A stretch of 10,584 bases of DNA from an uncultured bacterium (GTDB taxonomy: Bacteria > Cyanobacteriota > Vampirovibrionia > Gastranaerophilales > Gastranaerophilaceae), in contig CACZPB010000048.1 of NCBI GenBank assembly GCA_902782905.1, positions 1 to 10,584 on the forward strand, written 5' to 3'. Positions 1 to 5,270 of the stretch are shown here, piece by piece (positions within the stretch are counted from its first letter, which is position 1; each line of letters opens with the position of its first letter). The translations under genes were made by a program, and so were the position numbers. Below the pieces are notes generated by a model, which saw only the letters and a program-made list of their open reading frames with translations, ran no database searches and was not told the origin of the DNA.

Positions 1-3
1 AAT

Positions 4-29
4 AAAAAAGAAGGTCTTGAAACCTTCTT
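4..29 (-). terminator. Intrinsic terminator of tRNA-Gly
   Basis: Positions 8-15 and 22-29 form a perfect 8-bp stem (AAGAAGGT with ACCTTCTT) around a 6-nt loop. On the minus strand it is followed by a T-run, the A-run at 4-9 on the plus strand, which partly shares the stem. It lies five bases beyond the tRNA 3' end, so it is the natural rho-independent stop for the tRNA transcript. Confidence 0.85.
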
Positions 30-34
30 CTTTA

Positions 35-109
35 TGGAGCGGGAGACGAGGCTCGAACTCGCGACATCCTCCTTGGCAAGGAGGCATTCTACCACTGAAT
101 TACCCCCGC
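35..109 (-). tRNA. tRNA-Gly (anticodon GCC)
   Basis: Read on the minus strand this folds as a complete 75-nt tRNA with CCA encoded in the DNA (35-37). The acceptor stem pairs GCGGGGG with CTCCCGC (one G-U), and the discriminator base is T. The D-loop has the usual TGGTAGA run. The anticodon stem CCTCC/GGAGG encloses TTGCCAA, giving anticodon GCC, which reads GGC and GGT glycine codons. The T arm is GCGAG-TTCGAGC-CTCGT. Its own promoter lies about 70 bases upstream and a terminator follows directly, so it looks like a single-gene transcription unit. Identity is clear from the anticodon and arms. Confidence 0.97.
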
Positions 110-146
110 TCGTATCGGGTGCGGTGAAAACCTAATTCCTATTGGG

Positions 147-163
147 ACTGATTTACCCCCGCT
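147..163 (-). repeat. Partial copy of tRNA-Gly 5' end
   Basis: Positions 147-163 match 94-110 at 16 of 17 bases; the single difference is one T/A. The copy covers the acceptor 5' strand GCGGGGG and the start of the D arm, then the similarity stops abruptly. It sits inside the predicted 5' leader of the tRNA transcript, 53 bases upstream of the real copy. It may be a remnant of a duplicated tRNA gene or of a recombination event. In the RNA it could compete with the real acceptor strand for CTCCCGC. Confidence 0.8.
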
Positions 164-175
164 TAGTATATTCTT

Positions 176-203
176 ATATTACATGCTCAAATTCAGTTGT
201 CAA
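176..203 (-). promoter_or_regulatory. Sigma70-type promoter for tRNA-Gly
   Basis: On the minus strand TTGACA (198-203, perfect -35) is followed after 16 bases by TAATAT (176-181, -10). Transcription would start near 169, giving a leader of about 60 nt before the tRNA at 109. The consensus -35 and the position just upstream of a stable RNA gene support this call. Confidence 0.65.
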
Positions 204-214
204 CACTGCTGACT

Positions 215-856
215 CTATGATATTTTATCCAAAGTTATAAATGGATTTTTTACATCGTTCACTGATTTAAACTCGGCATTATACAACATATAATCCTTTA
301 TTTCACCGCTCTTTTTTCTTATAGGCTTAAAATACGTAAATAACGCTTGCGGTTCTTGTCCAAACGGGCGAAATTTGCTGAAAGCATCTACAACAGCACG
401 TTTGCCTTTTGTGTAATAATCATCTTTTGCTATCTGTAAATTAGCAGTCTTATATCCTTGAGATAGTTTCACAGCATCTTTGTGCTGTTTTCTTAGAACC
501 AAAAGTTTATTTTGGGTCTCTCCTGTGGTTAAATAAAAATACGGTCTAAGCATTCCACTCTCAAACCCTCCATCTACACAAGTAAATGCCAAAACTCTAT
601 CTTTATAATCTTTGACTCTTGAGCCGAAAAACTTTACTAACCTGTCTGCATAACCGTCGCGTTCAGTATCAATTCCGCGTTTTAACGATTTATTAAGCAT
701 GTGATCTATTTTTAGCATAAACCTTTTATTAAGCTCATCTCCTACTGCCGGTGCAATGTTTTTTCCATCTGTACATATCTGGACAAATACCGGTACCGCA
801 GATTTAAAGTTTGTATTGCTGCTAACTGGCATACTATTAATCTTTGATATTTGCAT
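215..856 (-). CDS. Hypothetical protein with N-terminal NFKSA tag
   Basis: This 213-aa protein is of unknown function. I chose the ATG at 856 because AGGAG lies 7 bases before it; a frame extension to 883 would add nine residues with no better ribosome site. The N-terminus has MQISKINSMP then NTNFKSA at 15-20. Short N-terminal tags ending in N-F-K-S/G are, to my knowledge, frequent on otherwise unrelated proteins of gut Gastranaerophilales; this is recollection, not a search. There is no signal peptide, membrane segment or coiled coil. The body is basic and has several aromatic patches (around 104-109 and 172-177) but no catalytic motif I recognise. It is transcribed alone: 68 bases separate it from the aminotransferase gene upstream, and the tRNA promoter lies just downstream. 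Confidence 0.75.
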   Translation of the reverse strand: MQISKINSMPVSSNTNFKSAVPVFVQICTDGKNIAPAVGDELNKRFMLKIDHMLNKSLKRGIDTERDGYADRLVKFFGSRVKDYKDRVLAFTCVDGGFESGMLRPYFYLTTGETQNKLLVLRKQHKDAVKLSQGYKTANLQIAKDDYYTKGKRAVVDAFSKFRPFGQEPQALFTYFKPIRKKSGEIKDYMLYNAEFKSVNDVKNPFITLDKIS

Positions 857-885
857 GTCAAAACTCCTAAAACACAACCACACAT

Positions 886-891
886 ATTATA
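886..891 (-). promoter_or_regulatory. Possible -10 box for the NFKSA protein gene
   Basis: TATAAT on the minus strand, 30 bases before the chosen start codon. There is no good -35 hexamer at 16-18 bases; a poly-T tract sits there instead. The box is perfect, but this A+T-rich DNA makes chance matches common. Confidence 0.3.
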
Positions 892-924
892 AAAACATAT
901 AAAAAAATTTTTTGCTAGTTCAAT

Positions 925-2169
925 CTATTTATTAAAATAGAATCCGTCTTCTTTCATTCTTCGAACAACTTCTCTAATTTGTTCCTCAGGACAAACAATA
1001 GAAACTCTGAAAAATCCTTCGCCATATTTTCCGAACGCATCTCCAGGAACTGCAATAATACCGGACGTCTGCATCAAATCATTTGTAAATTCTACAGAAG
1101 ATTTATATCTTGGAGGGATTGGAAGCCACAAATAAAAAGTTGCATCCGGAACATAAAACTCGCCCCAGCCAAGCTCCTCCTTCAAACCTTTTACTAAAAC
1201 TTCTTGATTATGTTTGAACTGTGCATTTGACTTTGCTATATACTCTTCACCCTCTTCGGAATTAAGAATCTCTGCACTCGCTTTCTGAAGCGCTTTAAAC
1301 AAACCTGAGTCAAGTGTTGATTTCAGTTTTCCAAAAATTTGAACAGCTTCTGAATTCCCGCATATCCAACCCAATCTCCAACCTGTCATTGCGTAAGGCT
1401 TAGAAAAGCTAAAAAATTCTACCGCAATATCTTTTGCGCCCTCAATCTCCAAAATGCTCATAGGTTTAAGCTCAGGCTTAAAGTACATATCAGTATAAGC
1501 AGCATCAGACATAAGCAATATATGATGTTTTTTACAAAAAGCAACAACACTTTCCATATACACTCTTGTTGCGGTTGCGCCAAGTGGATTATTCGGATAA
1601 TTAATGATGAGAGCCTTAATTTTATTAGGATTTAGTCCCTCTTTCAGAAAGTTTGCATAAACTTCTTCTAAATCAGGCATAAAATTATTGTCAGGAGTAA
1701 GTGGCATTGAATAAGCCTTACCACCTGAAACTTTTATCATCTCTCCATAAGAAGCGTACCCCGGATCCGGTATCCATATAATATCCTTGTCTTCGTCTTT
1801 TGTCGTCGGATTAATGAGAACGCGTATAAAATTTGCAATACCTTCTTTTGAACCAATTAAAGAAAAAATCTCCGTATTTGGGTTCAGTTCAACGCCAAAA
1901 CGTGTTTTCATACGCTTAGCGACAGCTTCTCTAAAATATTGTTCCCCCTTTGGGGTAGAATAAAGGTGCGCACCTTTTTCATCAAGCGCATTTTTTAATG
2001 CATCAATAACCTTTTGTGGAGGATTTGCAGTCGGAGCACCCATAGAAAGCGCAATCGGAGCTCTATTATTTGCAACAAGATCTGGTGTAATCTTTGCAGC
2101 AGTTTCCTTGATGCGAAACATGATATATGTTTCCAGCGTTTGTACGTAGTCATTAAAAAATTCGCGCAT
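925..2169 (-). CDS. Class I/II PLP aminotransferase, LL-diaminopimelate aminotransferase-like
   Basis: This 414-aa cytosolic enzyme of fold-type I moves an amino group using pyridoxal phosphate. The PLP lysine is K257 in SFSKPYAMTGWRLGW (254-268). N194 (YPNNP), D222 (SDAAY), Y225 and the substrate-carboxylate arginine R388 (FFRVS) are all present, so it should be active. GSKEG at 106-110 is the phosphate-binding-region motif I associate with the DapL/DapC-like branch. DapL makes LL-2,6-diaminopimelate from tetrahydrodipicolinate for lysine and peptidoglycan. Other members of this branch act on alanine, aspartate or succinyl-DAP, so the substrate is inferred. Start: the ATG at 2169 has GAGG about 10 bases before it; a TTG five codons upstream overlaps that ribosome site. 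No lysine-pathway neighbour is in the window. Confidence 0.85.
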   Translation of the reverse strand: MREFFNDYVQTLETYIMFRIKETAAKITPDLVANNRAPIALSMGAPTANPPQKVIDALKNALDEKGAHLYSTPKGEQYFREAVAKRMKTRFGVELNPNTEIFSLIGSKEGIANFIRVLINPTTKDEDKDIIWIPDPGYASYGEMIKVSGGKAYSMPLTPDNNFMPDLEEVYANFLKEGLNPNKIKALIINYPNNPLGATATRVYMESVVAFCKKHHILLMSDAAYTDMYFKPELKPMSILEIEGAKDIAVEFFSFSKPYAMTGWRLGWICGNSEAVQIFGKLKSTLDSGLFKALQKASAEILNSEEGEEYIAKSNAQFKHNQEVLVKGLKEELGWGEFYVPDATFYLWLPIPPRYKSSVEFTNDLMQTSGIIAVPGDAFGKYGEGFFRVSIVCPEEQIREVVRRMKEDGFYFNK

Positions 2170-2229
2170 ATAATACTTCCTCAAATTATACCCTTCGGCG
2201 TGTGTTGTATCCGGTCAAGATACAGAAAT

Positions 2230-2235
2230 ATTATA
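2230..2235 (-). promoter_or_regulatory. Possible -10 box for the aminotransferase gene
   Basis: TATAAT on the minus strand about 60 bases before the ATG at 2169. No convincing -35 is seen at the expected spacing. A second TATAAT (complement of 2185-2190) lies right before the ribosome site and would leave almost no leader. Confidence 0.25.
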
Positions 2236-2246
2236 TACCAATTTTG

Positions 2247-2558
2247 CTAAAGTGAATAGTTCTTTATTGCAGAAATTTTTACACAATTGTTCAAATACTC
2301 AATAGTATTGAGTTTCTCCGTGTAAAGATATTTTATAAAGTTCAAATATGAAATATCAATAGAGCTTAAAAGCATGTTTATTTCAAATCCTTCAGAACAA
2401 AAAGGTTCATAATCATATACAACATAACTGTTGTATTTGCTTTTCCATTCTTTGCGTTCCATTCTGCAATTGTGCTCGTCCGCAATATTTTCGAGCCAAT
2501 CAACTAAATTACGGTTAATATTTTTTATTTCCAAGTATTTACGTTGAATTTTTCCCAT
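2247..2558 (-). CDS. Hypothetical protein, 103 aa
   Basis: I do not recognise this protein. The ATG at 2558 is preferred because GGAG lies 10 bases upstream; a TTG at 2624 would add 22 hydrophobic residues that look like read-through of the leader. The protein starts MGKIQRKYLEIKNI, has charged and aromatic middle segments (WLENIADEHN near 20-29, VVYDYEPF near 46-53) and a tail rich in Leu, Ile and Asn. There is no signal peptide or membrane span. The composition looks like real protein and the opposite strand is empty, but there is no recognised domain. It lies between the Cys-rich gene's terminator and the aminotransferase gene (77 bases to its start), in the same direction. Confidence 0.5.
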   Translation of the reverse strand: MGKIQRKYLEIKNINRNLVDWLENIADEHNCRMERKEWKSKYNSYVVYDYEPFCSEGFEINMLLSSIDISYLNFIKYLYTEKLNTIEYLNNCVKISAIKNYSL

Positions 2559-2686
2559 AACACATAATCTCCATACAAGAATTGTAAGGTGATTGTGCAG
2601 AACATAAATTACCTGTTTGTTCAATTTTGGTAGTACTACCGCAGAGTATAATGCTGTAAGGTATGAGTATTTTTGAGTCTATGCAC

Positions 2687-2724
2687 AAAAAACGCAAACT
2701 AAAATCGGACAGGCTCGGTTTTAG
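2687..2724 (-). terminator. Intrinsic terminator of the Cys-rich gene
   Basis: Positions 2699-2708 pair with 2715-2724 as a 10-bp stem (CTAAAATCGG with TCGGTTTTAG, including two G-U pairs) around a 6-nt loop. On the minus strand it is followed by TTTGCGTTTTTT (2687-2698). It lies 34 bases past the stop codon of the Cys-rich gene, so it should end that transcript. Confidence 0.75.
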
Positions 2725-2757
2725 ACGTTATGCTTCTCTATCTTCTTTTATCGTGAA

Positions 2758-2973
2758 TTATTCAATGATTTGCGGTAAATCAACACTTGGAGCGCCGATT
2801 GTTCTGACAAGCTCCAATACCGCTGCTTTCATTTGGCATTTTTGTGCAGTTGCACTAAAGAAATCGCTGTAAAAGCAACCTTCACACACACATCCGCGTT
2901 TATAACATTCTAATGCCGTAGGCGTCCATCTTTTTACGGCAATAGCTCTCCCCATATCACGACTTTTAAACAC
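2758..2973 (-). CDS. Small cysteine-cluster protein, probably metal-binding
   Basis: A 71-aa cytosolic protein with five cysteines at 23, 28, 30, 33 and 46 (C-x4-C-x-C-x2-C-x12-C). These are followed by the helix-like tail QMKAAVLELVRTIG (47-60). The tight cysteine spacing suggests a zinc or iron-sulfur site; this is inference. I recall similar short 'CYxRGCxCxGC...CQMK' proteins of unknown function in Clostridia and Gastranaerophilales. The start is GTG at 2973, chosen because GGAGG lies 8 bases upstream; an ATG at 2955 has no such site. It is a single-gene unit with a TATAAT upstream and a strong terminator behind it, facing away from the permease operon. The overlapping plus-strand frame has no comparable support. 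Confidence 0.75.
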   Translation of the reverse strand: MFKSRDMGRAIAVKRWTPTALECYKRGCVCEGCFYSDFFSATAQKCQMKAAVLELVRTIGAPSVDLPQIIE

Positions 2974-3000
2974 TTATATCCTCCGAAAATGAAATTCTAG

Positions 3001-3006
3001 ATTATA
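3001..3006 (-). promoter_or_regulatory. Possible -10 box for the Cys-rich gene
   Basis: TATAAT on the minus strand, 28 bases before the GTG start, which would give a leader of about 20 nt holding the GGAGG site. The -35 region is poor (GATATT at 17 bases). Confidence 0.4.
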
Positions 3007-3036
3007 ATACTTACTTGTTAAGAAATATCCCCAATC

Positions 3037-3065
3037 TTGTTCCTAACCCATATTTTCATTATATT
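3037..3065 (+). promoter_or_regulatory. Candidate promoter of the permease-GT4 operon
   Basis: TTGTTC (3037-3042) and TATATT (3060-3065) are separated by exactly 17 bases, a reasonable sigma70 pair. Transcription from near 3072 would give an unusually long 5' leader containing the CATG cluster and the hairpin at 3211-3245. In A+T-rich DNA such pairs also arise by chance. Confidence 0.4.
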
Positions 3066-3155
3066 AGTTCAGTTTCTATTTACAAGAAGCTAAAAGCCAA
3101 TTGTTAAGATATTTTACAACGAATTTTAAGCCCGAGGTTGCTGTATCACAGGGGT

Positions 3156-3207
3156 TTAAGACATGGTATAGGCGCATGGCTACATGGTTTTGGCGAATTA
3201 AGACATG
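3156..3207 (+). repeat. CATG-rich imperfect direct repeats
   Basis: TTAAGACATG occurs at 3156-3165 and 3198-3207. Between them ACATGGTATAGGCG (3161-3174) and ACATGGTTTTGGCG (3182-3195) match at 12 of 14 bases. CATG itself occurs seven times in 76 bases (3162-3237) and again at 3273. This is far denser than expected and looks like a repeat-built element rather than ordinary spacer. Confidence 0.75.
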
Positions 3208-3210
3208 CTC

Positions 3211-3245
3211 AAGCCATGATTGGTGCATGTTTTCATGGTTTTTTT
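3211..3245 (+). terminator. Terminator-like hairpin in permease leader (possible attenuator)
   Basis: AAGCCATGA (3211-3219) pairs with TCATGGTTT (3233-3241), 9 bp with one G-U, followed by T's to 3245. An alternative helix ACATGC (3203-3208) with GCATGT (3225-3230) interleaves with it and would exclude it. It lies about 90 bases before the permease start. It may end a short upstream transcript or act as an attenuator; the loop of 13 nt makes it moderate in strength. Confidence 0.45.
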
Positions 3246-3332
3246 ATTGATTAAGTTTTGTAACGATGTTGGCATGTCTAACTGTTTGTAAACACTCTTG
3301 CCCTAAAGTTATCAAGGTGAGATAATTAATTT

Positions 3333-4205
3333 ATGAACTATTATAAAAGATACACACCGTATTTGTTTCTACTGCCGGCAGCAGCTGTGCTTATTGTGTT
3401 CTTTTTCATTCCGTTTTTTCAAACGTTCGGACTTAGTTTTTTTGATTATTCTTCAAGCATATATAATCCGAGCTTTAACGGCGTTGACAACTATGTAAAA
3501 CTACTTCACGAACCTATTTTTTATAAGGTTATGTTTAATACTTTTATGTACCTCGTTATTGCGGTTCCGTTTCTTGTTGTGTTTCCACTGTTTTTGGCAA
3601 TTCTTATCAATCAAAAAATCAGGGGAGTAACTCTATATAAAATATTGCTTTATTTGCCGGTAATTGTATCTATAGTTGTTGCAGCAATTGCATTCAAGTG
3701 GCTATACGCAGGACAGGGGATTTTGAATTATTTGCTATCAAGCTTTCATATCCCTGCAATCGGGTGGCTTGTTGATACCAAATGGGCACTTTTTTCAGTC
3801 GCTGTTGTAACAATTTGGAAAGGTATCGGATATTATATGATGATTTATCTGGCTTCTCTAATGAGCGTTCCGCAAGAACTTTACGAGGCTTGTGATATAG
3901 ATGGAGCAGGTTTTATTAAAAAGCACCTGACAGTTACGATTCCGCATATCATGCCAACGATAGCACTTGTATCGACAATAAGTACAATTTCAGCGATGAA
4001 GGTTTTTGCAGAGATTTATGTTATGACAAAGGGCGGCCCTTTGGATTCATCTAAAACTATTGTTTATTATATTTACGAACGTGCTTTTGAAAACTTAGAT
4101 TTGGGCTACGCTTCAGCGCTTGCGGTTGTCCTGCTTGTTATCGTAATGATTTTTTCTCTTATAAATATTCTTTGCTTTGAAAAGAATAAATACGGAGATA
4201 TTTAA
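3333..4205 (+). CDS. ABC sugar transporter permease, MalF/UgpA type
   Basis: A 290-aa inner-membrane protein of the binding-protein-dependent transport family that imports sugars or glycerol phosphates. Six hydrophobic segments lie near 10-30, 67-92, 103-124, 151-176, 208-230 and 258-282. The cytoplasmic EAA loop that docks on the ATPase is intact: EAC at 185-187, G191 and VTIP at 201-204 match EAA-x3-G-x9-I-x-LP. The length is normal for UgpA-like permeases. The ATG follows AAGGTGAG by 11 bases. Such permeases work with a second permease, a solute-binding protein and an ATPase; none is in this window, which is odd. Instead the next gene is a glycosyltransferase that overlaps its stop codon by one base. 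The substrate cannot be predicted. Confidence 0.9.
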   Translation: MNYYKRYTPYLFLLPAAAVLIVFFFIPFFQTFGLSFFDYSSSIYNPSFNGVDNYVKLLHEPIFYKVMFNTFMYLVIAVPFLVVFPLFLAILINQKIRGVTLYKILLYLPVIVSIVVAAIAFKWLYAGQGILNYLLSSFHIPAIGWLVDTKWALFSVAVVTIWKGIGYYMMIYLASLMSVPQELYEACDIDGAGFIKKHLTVTIPHIMPTIALVSTISTISAMKVFAEIYVMTKGGPLDSSKTIVYYIYERAFENLDLGYASALAVVLLVIVMIFSLINILCFEKNKYGDI

Positions 4206-5254
4206 TGAATATAACTGTGGTTACAGATTTATATCCCGTTTTGGAGGGCGAAAAACATACTCCTCGGACGATTTATGATTTTGTTCAAGGGTGGAAAGAG
4301 CTTGGACACAATGTTGGTGTAATAAAGCCGAATTTTATTTTTAATTCTTTTTTGCGCGGGAAACCTTTTTATAAAACAGGAATATATGATGGCGTTGAGA
4401 ACTTGAATTTTTGGACTCCATTTTGGGGACAATTGAAAAATAAGAATGCGCAGAAAAGTGATGTTATAATTGCACATATGCCAAGCGGAATAATTTATGC
4501 AAACCGGCTTGGATTAAACATTCCACTTGTTGCAGGAGTGCACGCTTCTGATATAGAAGTTCTTACAAACCCGATATATTCGGTTTATTTCAAACCTGAA
4601 CTTGAGAGGGCATACAAAAATGCACATAAAATTGCGTGCCGTTCGGAGATTTTGAGACAAAAATTCTCAAAATTATATCCTGAGCTTGCGGATAAGACTT
4701 TCGTTGCATATTCAGGGATTAAGCCAGAAATAATTGTAAAACGGGAGTGGAAACAGCGAGATAGGATTAAAATCTTAACTTGCGCGTCTCTTATTAAGAG
4801 AAAGAATGTTGATAAAGTCATTTTGGCTTGTAATAGACTCAAAAATGTTGAACTTTTGGTTGTGGGCGAAGGCAGAGAGTATAAGAATTTGGAGAAAATA
4901 GCGAACTCTAACATCAGATTTTTAGGCTATAGAGAGCATAAAGAGGTGTTGGAACTTATGCGTAAAGCTGATATTTTTGCGCTTACGAGTAGAAACGAGA
5001 CGTTTGGAATGGTTTATTTGGAGGCGATGGCATCAGGATGCCTGACCTTGGGACTAAGAGGTGACGGAATTGACGGTATTATCAAAGACGGAGAAAACGG
5101 GTTTTTGTGTGATTTAGATAATATTGAAGAAACTATAGCAAAAATAATTAATCATACTGACAAAAACCAAATTCTTTCCAATTGCTTTAACACCATCCAA
5201 AACTACACCCAACAAAAAGCCTGCCGGAATTATTTGGAGAAAGTAAATTCTTAA
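4205..5254 (+). CDS. Glycosyltransferase family 4 (GT-B)
   Basis: A 349-aa cytosolic or membrane-associated retaining glycosyltransferase. The GT4 signature E-x7-E is E265 to E273 in ETFGMVYLE. Upstream are the sugar-nucleotide-binding elements of the second Rossmann domain: KRKNVDK (198-204) and VVGEGREYKNLE (219-230). The acceptor domain has H113 in VHASD, a place where the family often has a histidine. The N-terminus is somewhat shorter than in many members, where a glycine-rich loop precedes the first helix. Its ATG overlaps the permease stop (TAATG), and GGAG lies 7 bases upstream, so translation is probably coupled. It is likely to build a glycolipid or surface glycan; donor and acceptor are unknown. 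It ends 16 bases from the convergent GT2 gene, with no terminator visible between. Confidence 0.9.
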   Translation: MNITVVTDLYPVLEGEKHTPRTIYDFVQGWKELGHNVGVIKPNFIFNSFLRGKPFYKTGIYDGVENLNFWTPFWGQLKNKNAQKSDVIIAHMPSGIIYANRLGLNIPLVAGVHASDIEVLTNPIYSVYFKPELERAYKNAHKIACRSEILRQKFSKLYPELADKTFVAYSGIKPEIIVKREWKQRDRIKILTCASLIKRKNVDKVILACNRLKNVELLVVGEGREYKNLEKIANSNIRFLGYREHKEVLELMRKADIFALTSRNETFGMVYLEAMASGCLTLGLRGDGIDGIIKDGENGFLCDLDNIEETIAKIINHTDKNQILSNCFNTIQNYTQQKACRNYLEKVNS

Positions 5255-5270
5255 TTTTATTATGTTGTAT

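Larger units (their letters stand above)
2974..3332. other. Divergent intergenic region, 359 bp
   Basis: No gene is convincing here. It holds the promoter elements of the Cys-rich gene at its left end, a plus-strand promoter candidate at 3037-3065, and then what would be a long leader (about 260 nt) of the permease operon. Within that leader, 3156-3245 is a dense cluster of CATG-containing repeats ending in a terminator-like hairpin. Bases 3246-3332 show nothing clear except AAGGTGAG (3314-3321), the ribosome site of the permease gene. Confidence 0.7.

Noticed and set aside
110..175. A second tRNA gene next to tRNA-Gly
   Set aside because: Only the first 17 bases match; no anticodon arm, T arm or 3' acceptor strand can be folded from the rest.
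979..1197. Plus-strand open frame inside the aminotransferase gene
   Set aside because: Lies entirely opposite a well-supported gene; the Arg/Ser/Cys-rich product has no motif. A second one at 2014-2250 is rejected for the same reason.
2663..2872. Plus-strand 69-codon frame opposite the Cys-rich gene
   Set aside because: It runs through that gene's terminator stem, has no good ribosome site, and the minus-strand frame has GGAGG, a Cys pattern and a terminator.
3156..3276. CRISPR array
   Set aside because: The repeats are short, imperfect and irregularly spaced, with no constant-length spacers and no cas genes.
3072..3332. A known riboswitch class in the permease leader
   Set aside because: I could not match the conserved core of any riboswitch I know; only generic hairpins are seen.
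4229..4914. Two minus-strand frames opposite the GT4 gene
   Set aside because: The GT4 frame has the full E-x7-E signature; the reverse frames show no domain or ribosome site.
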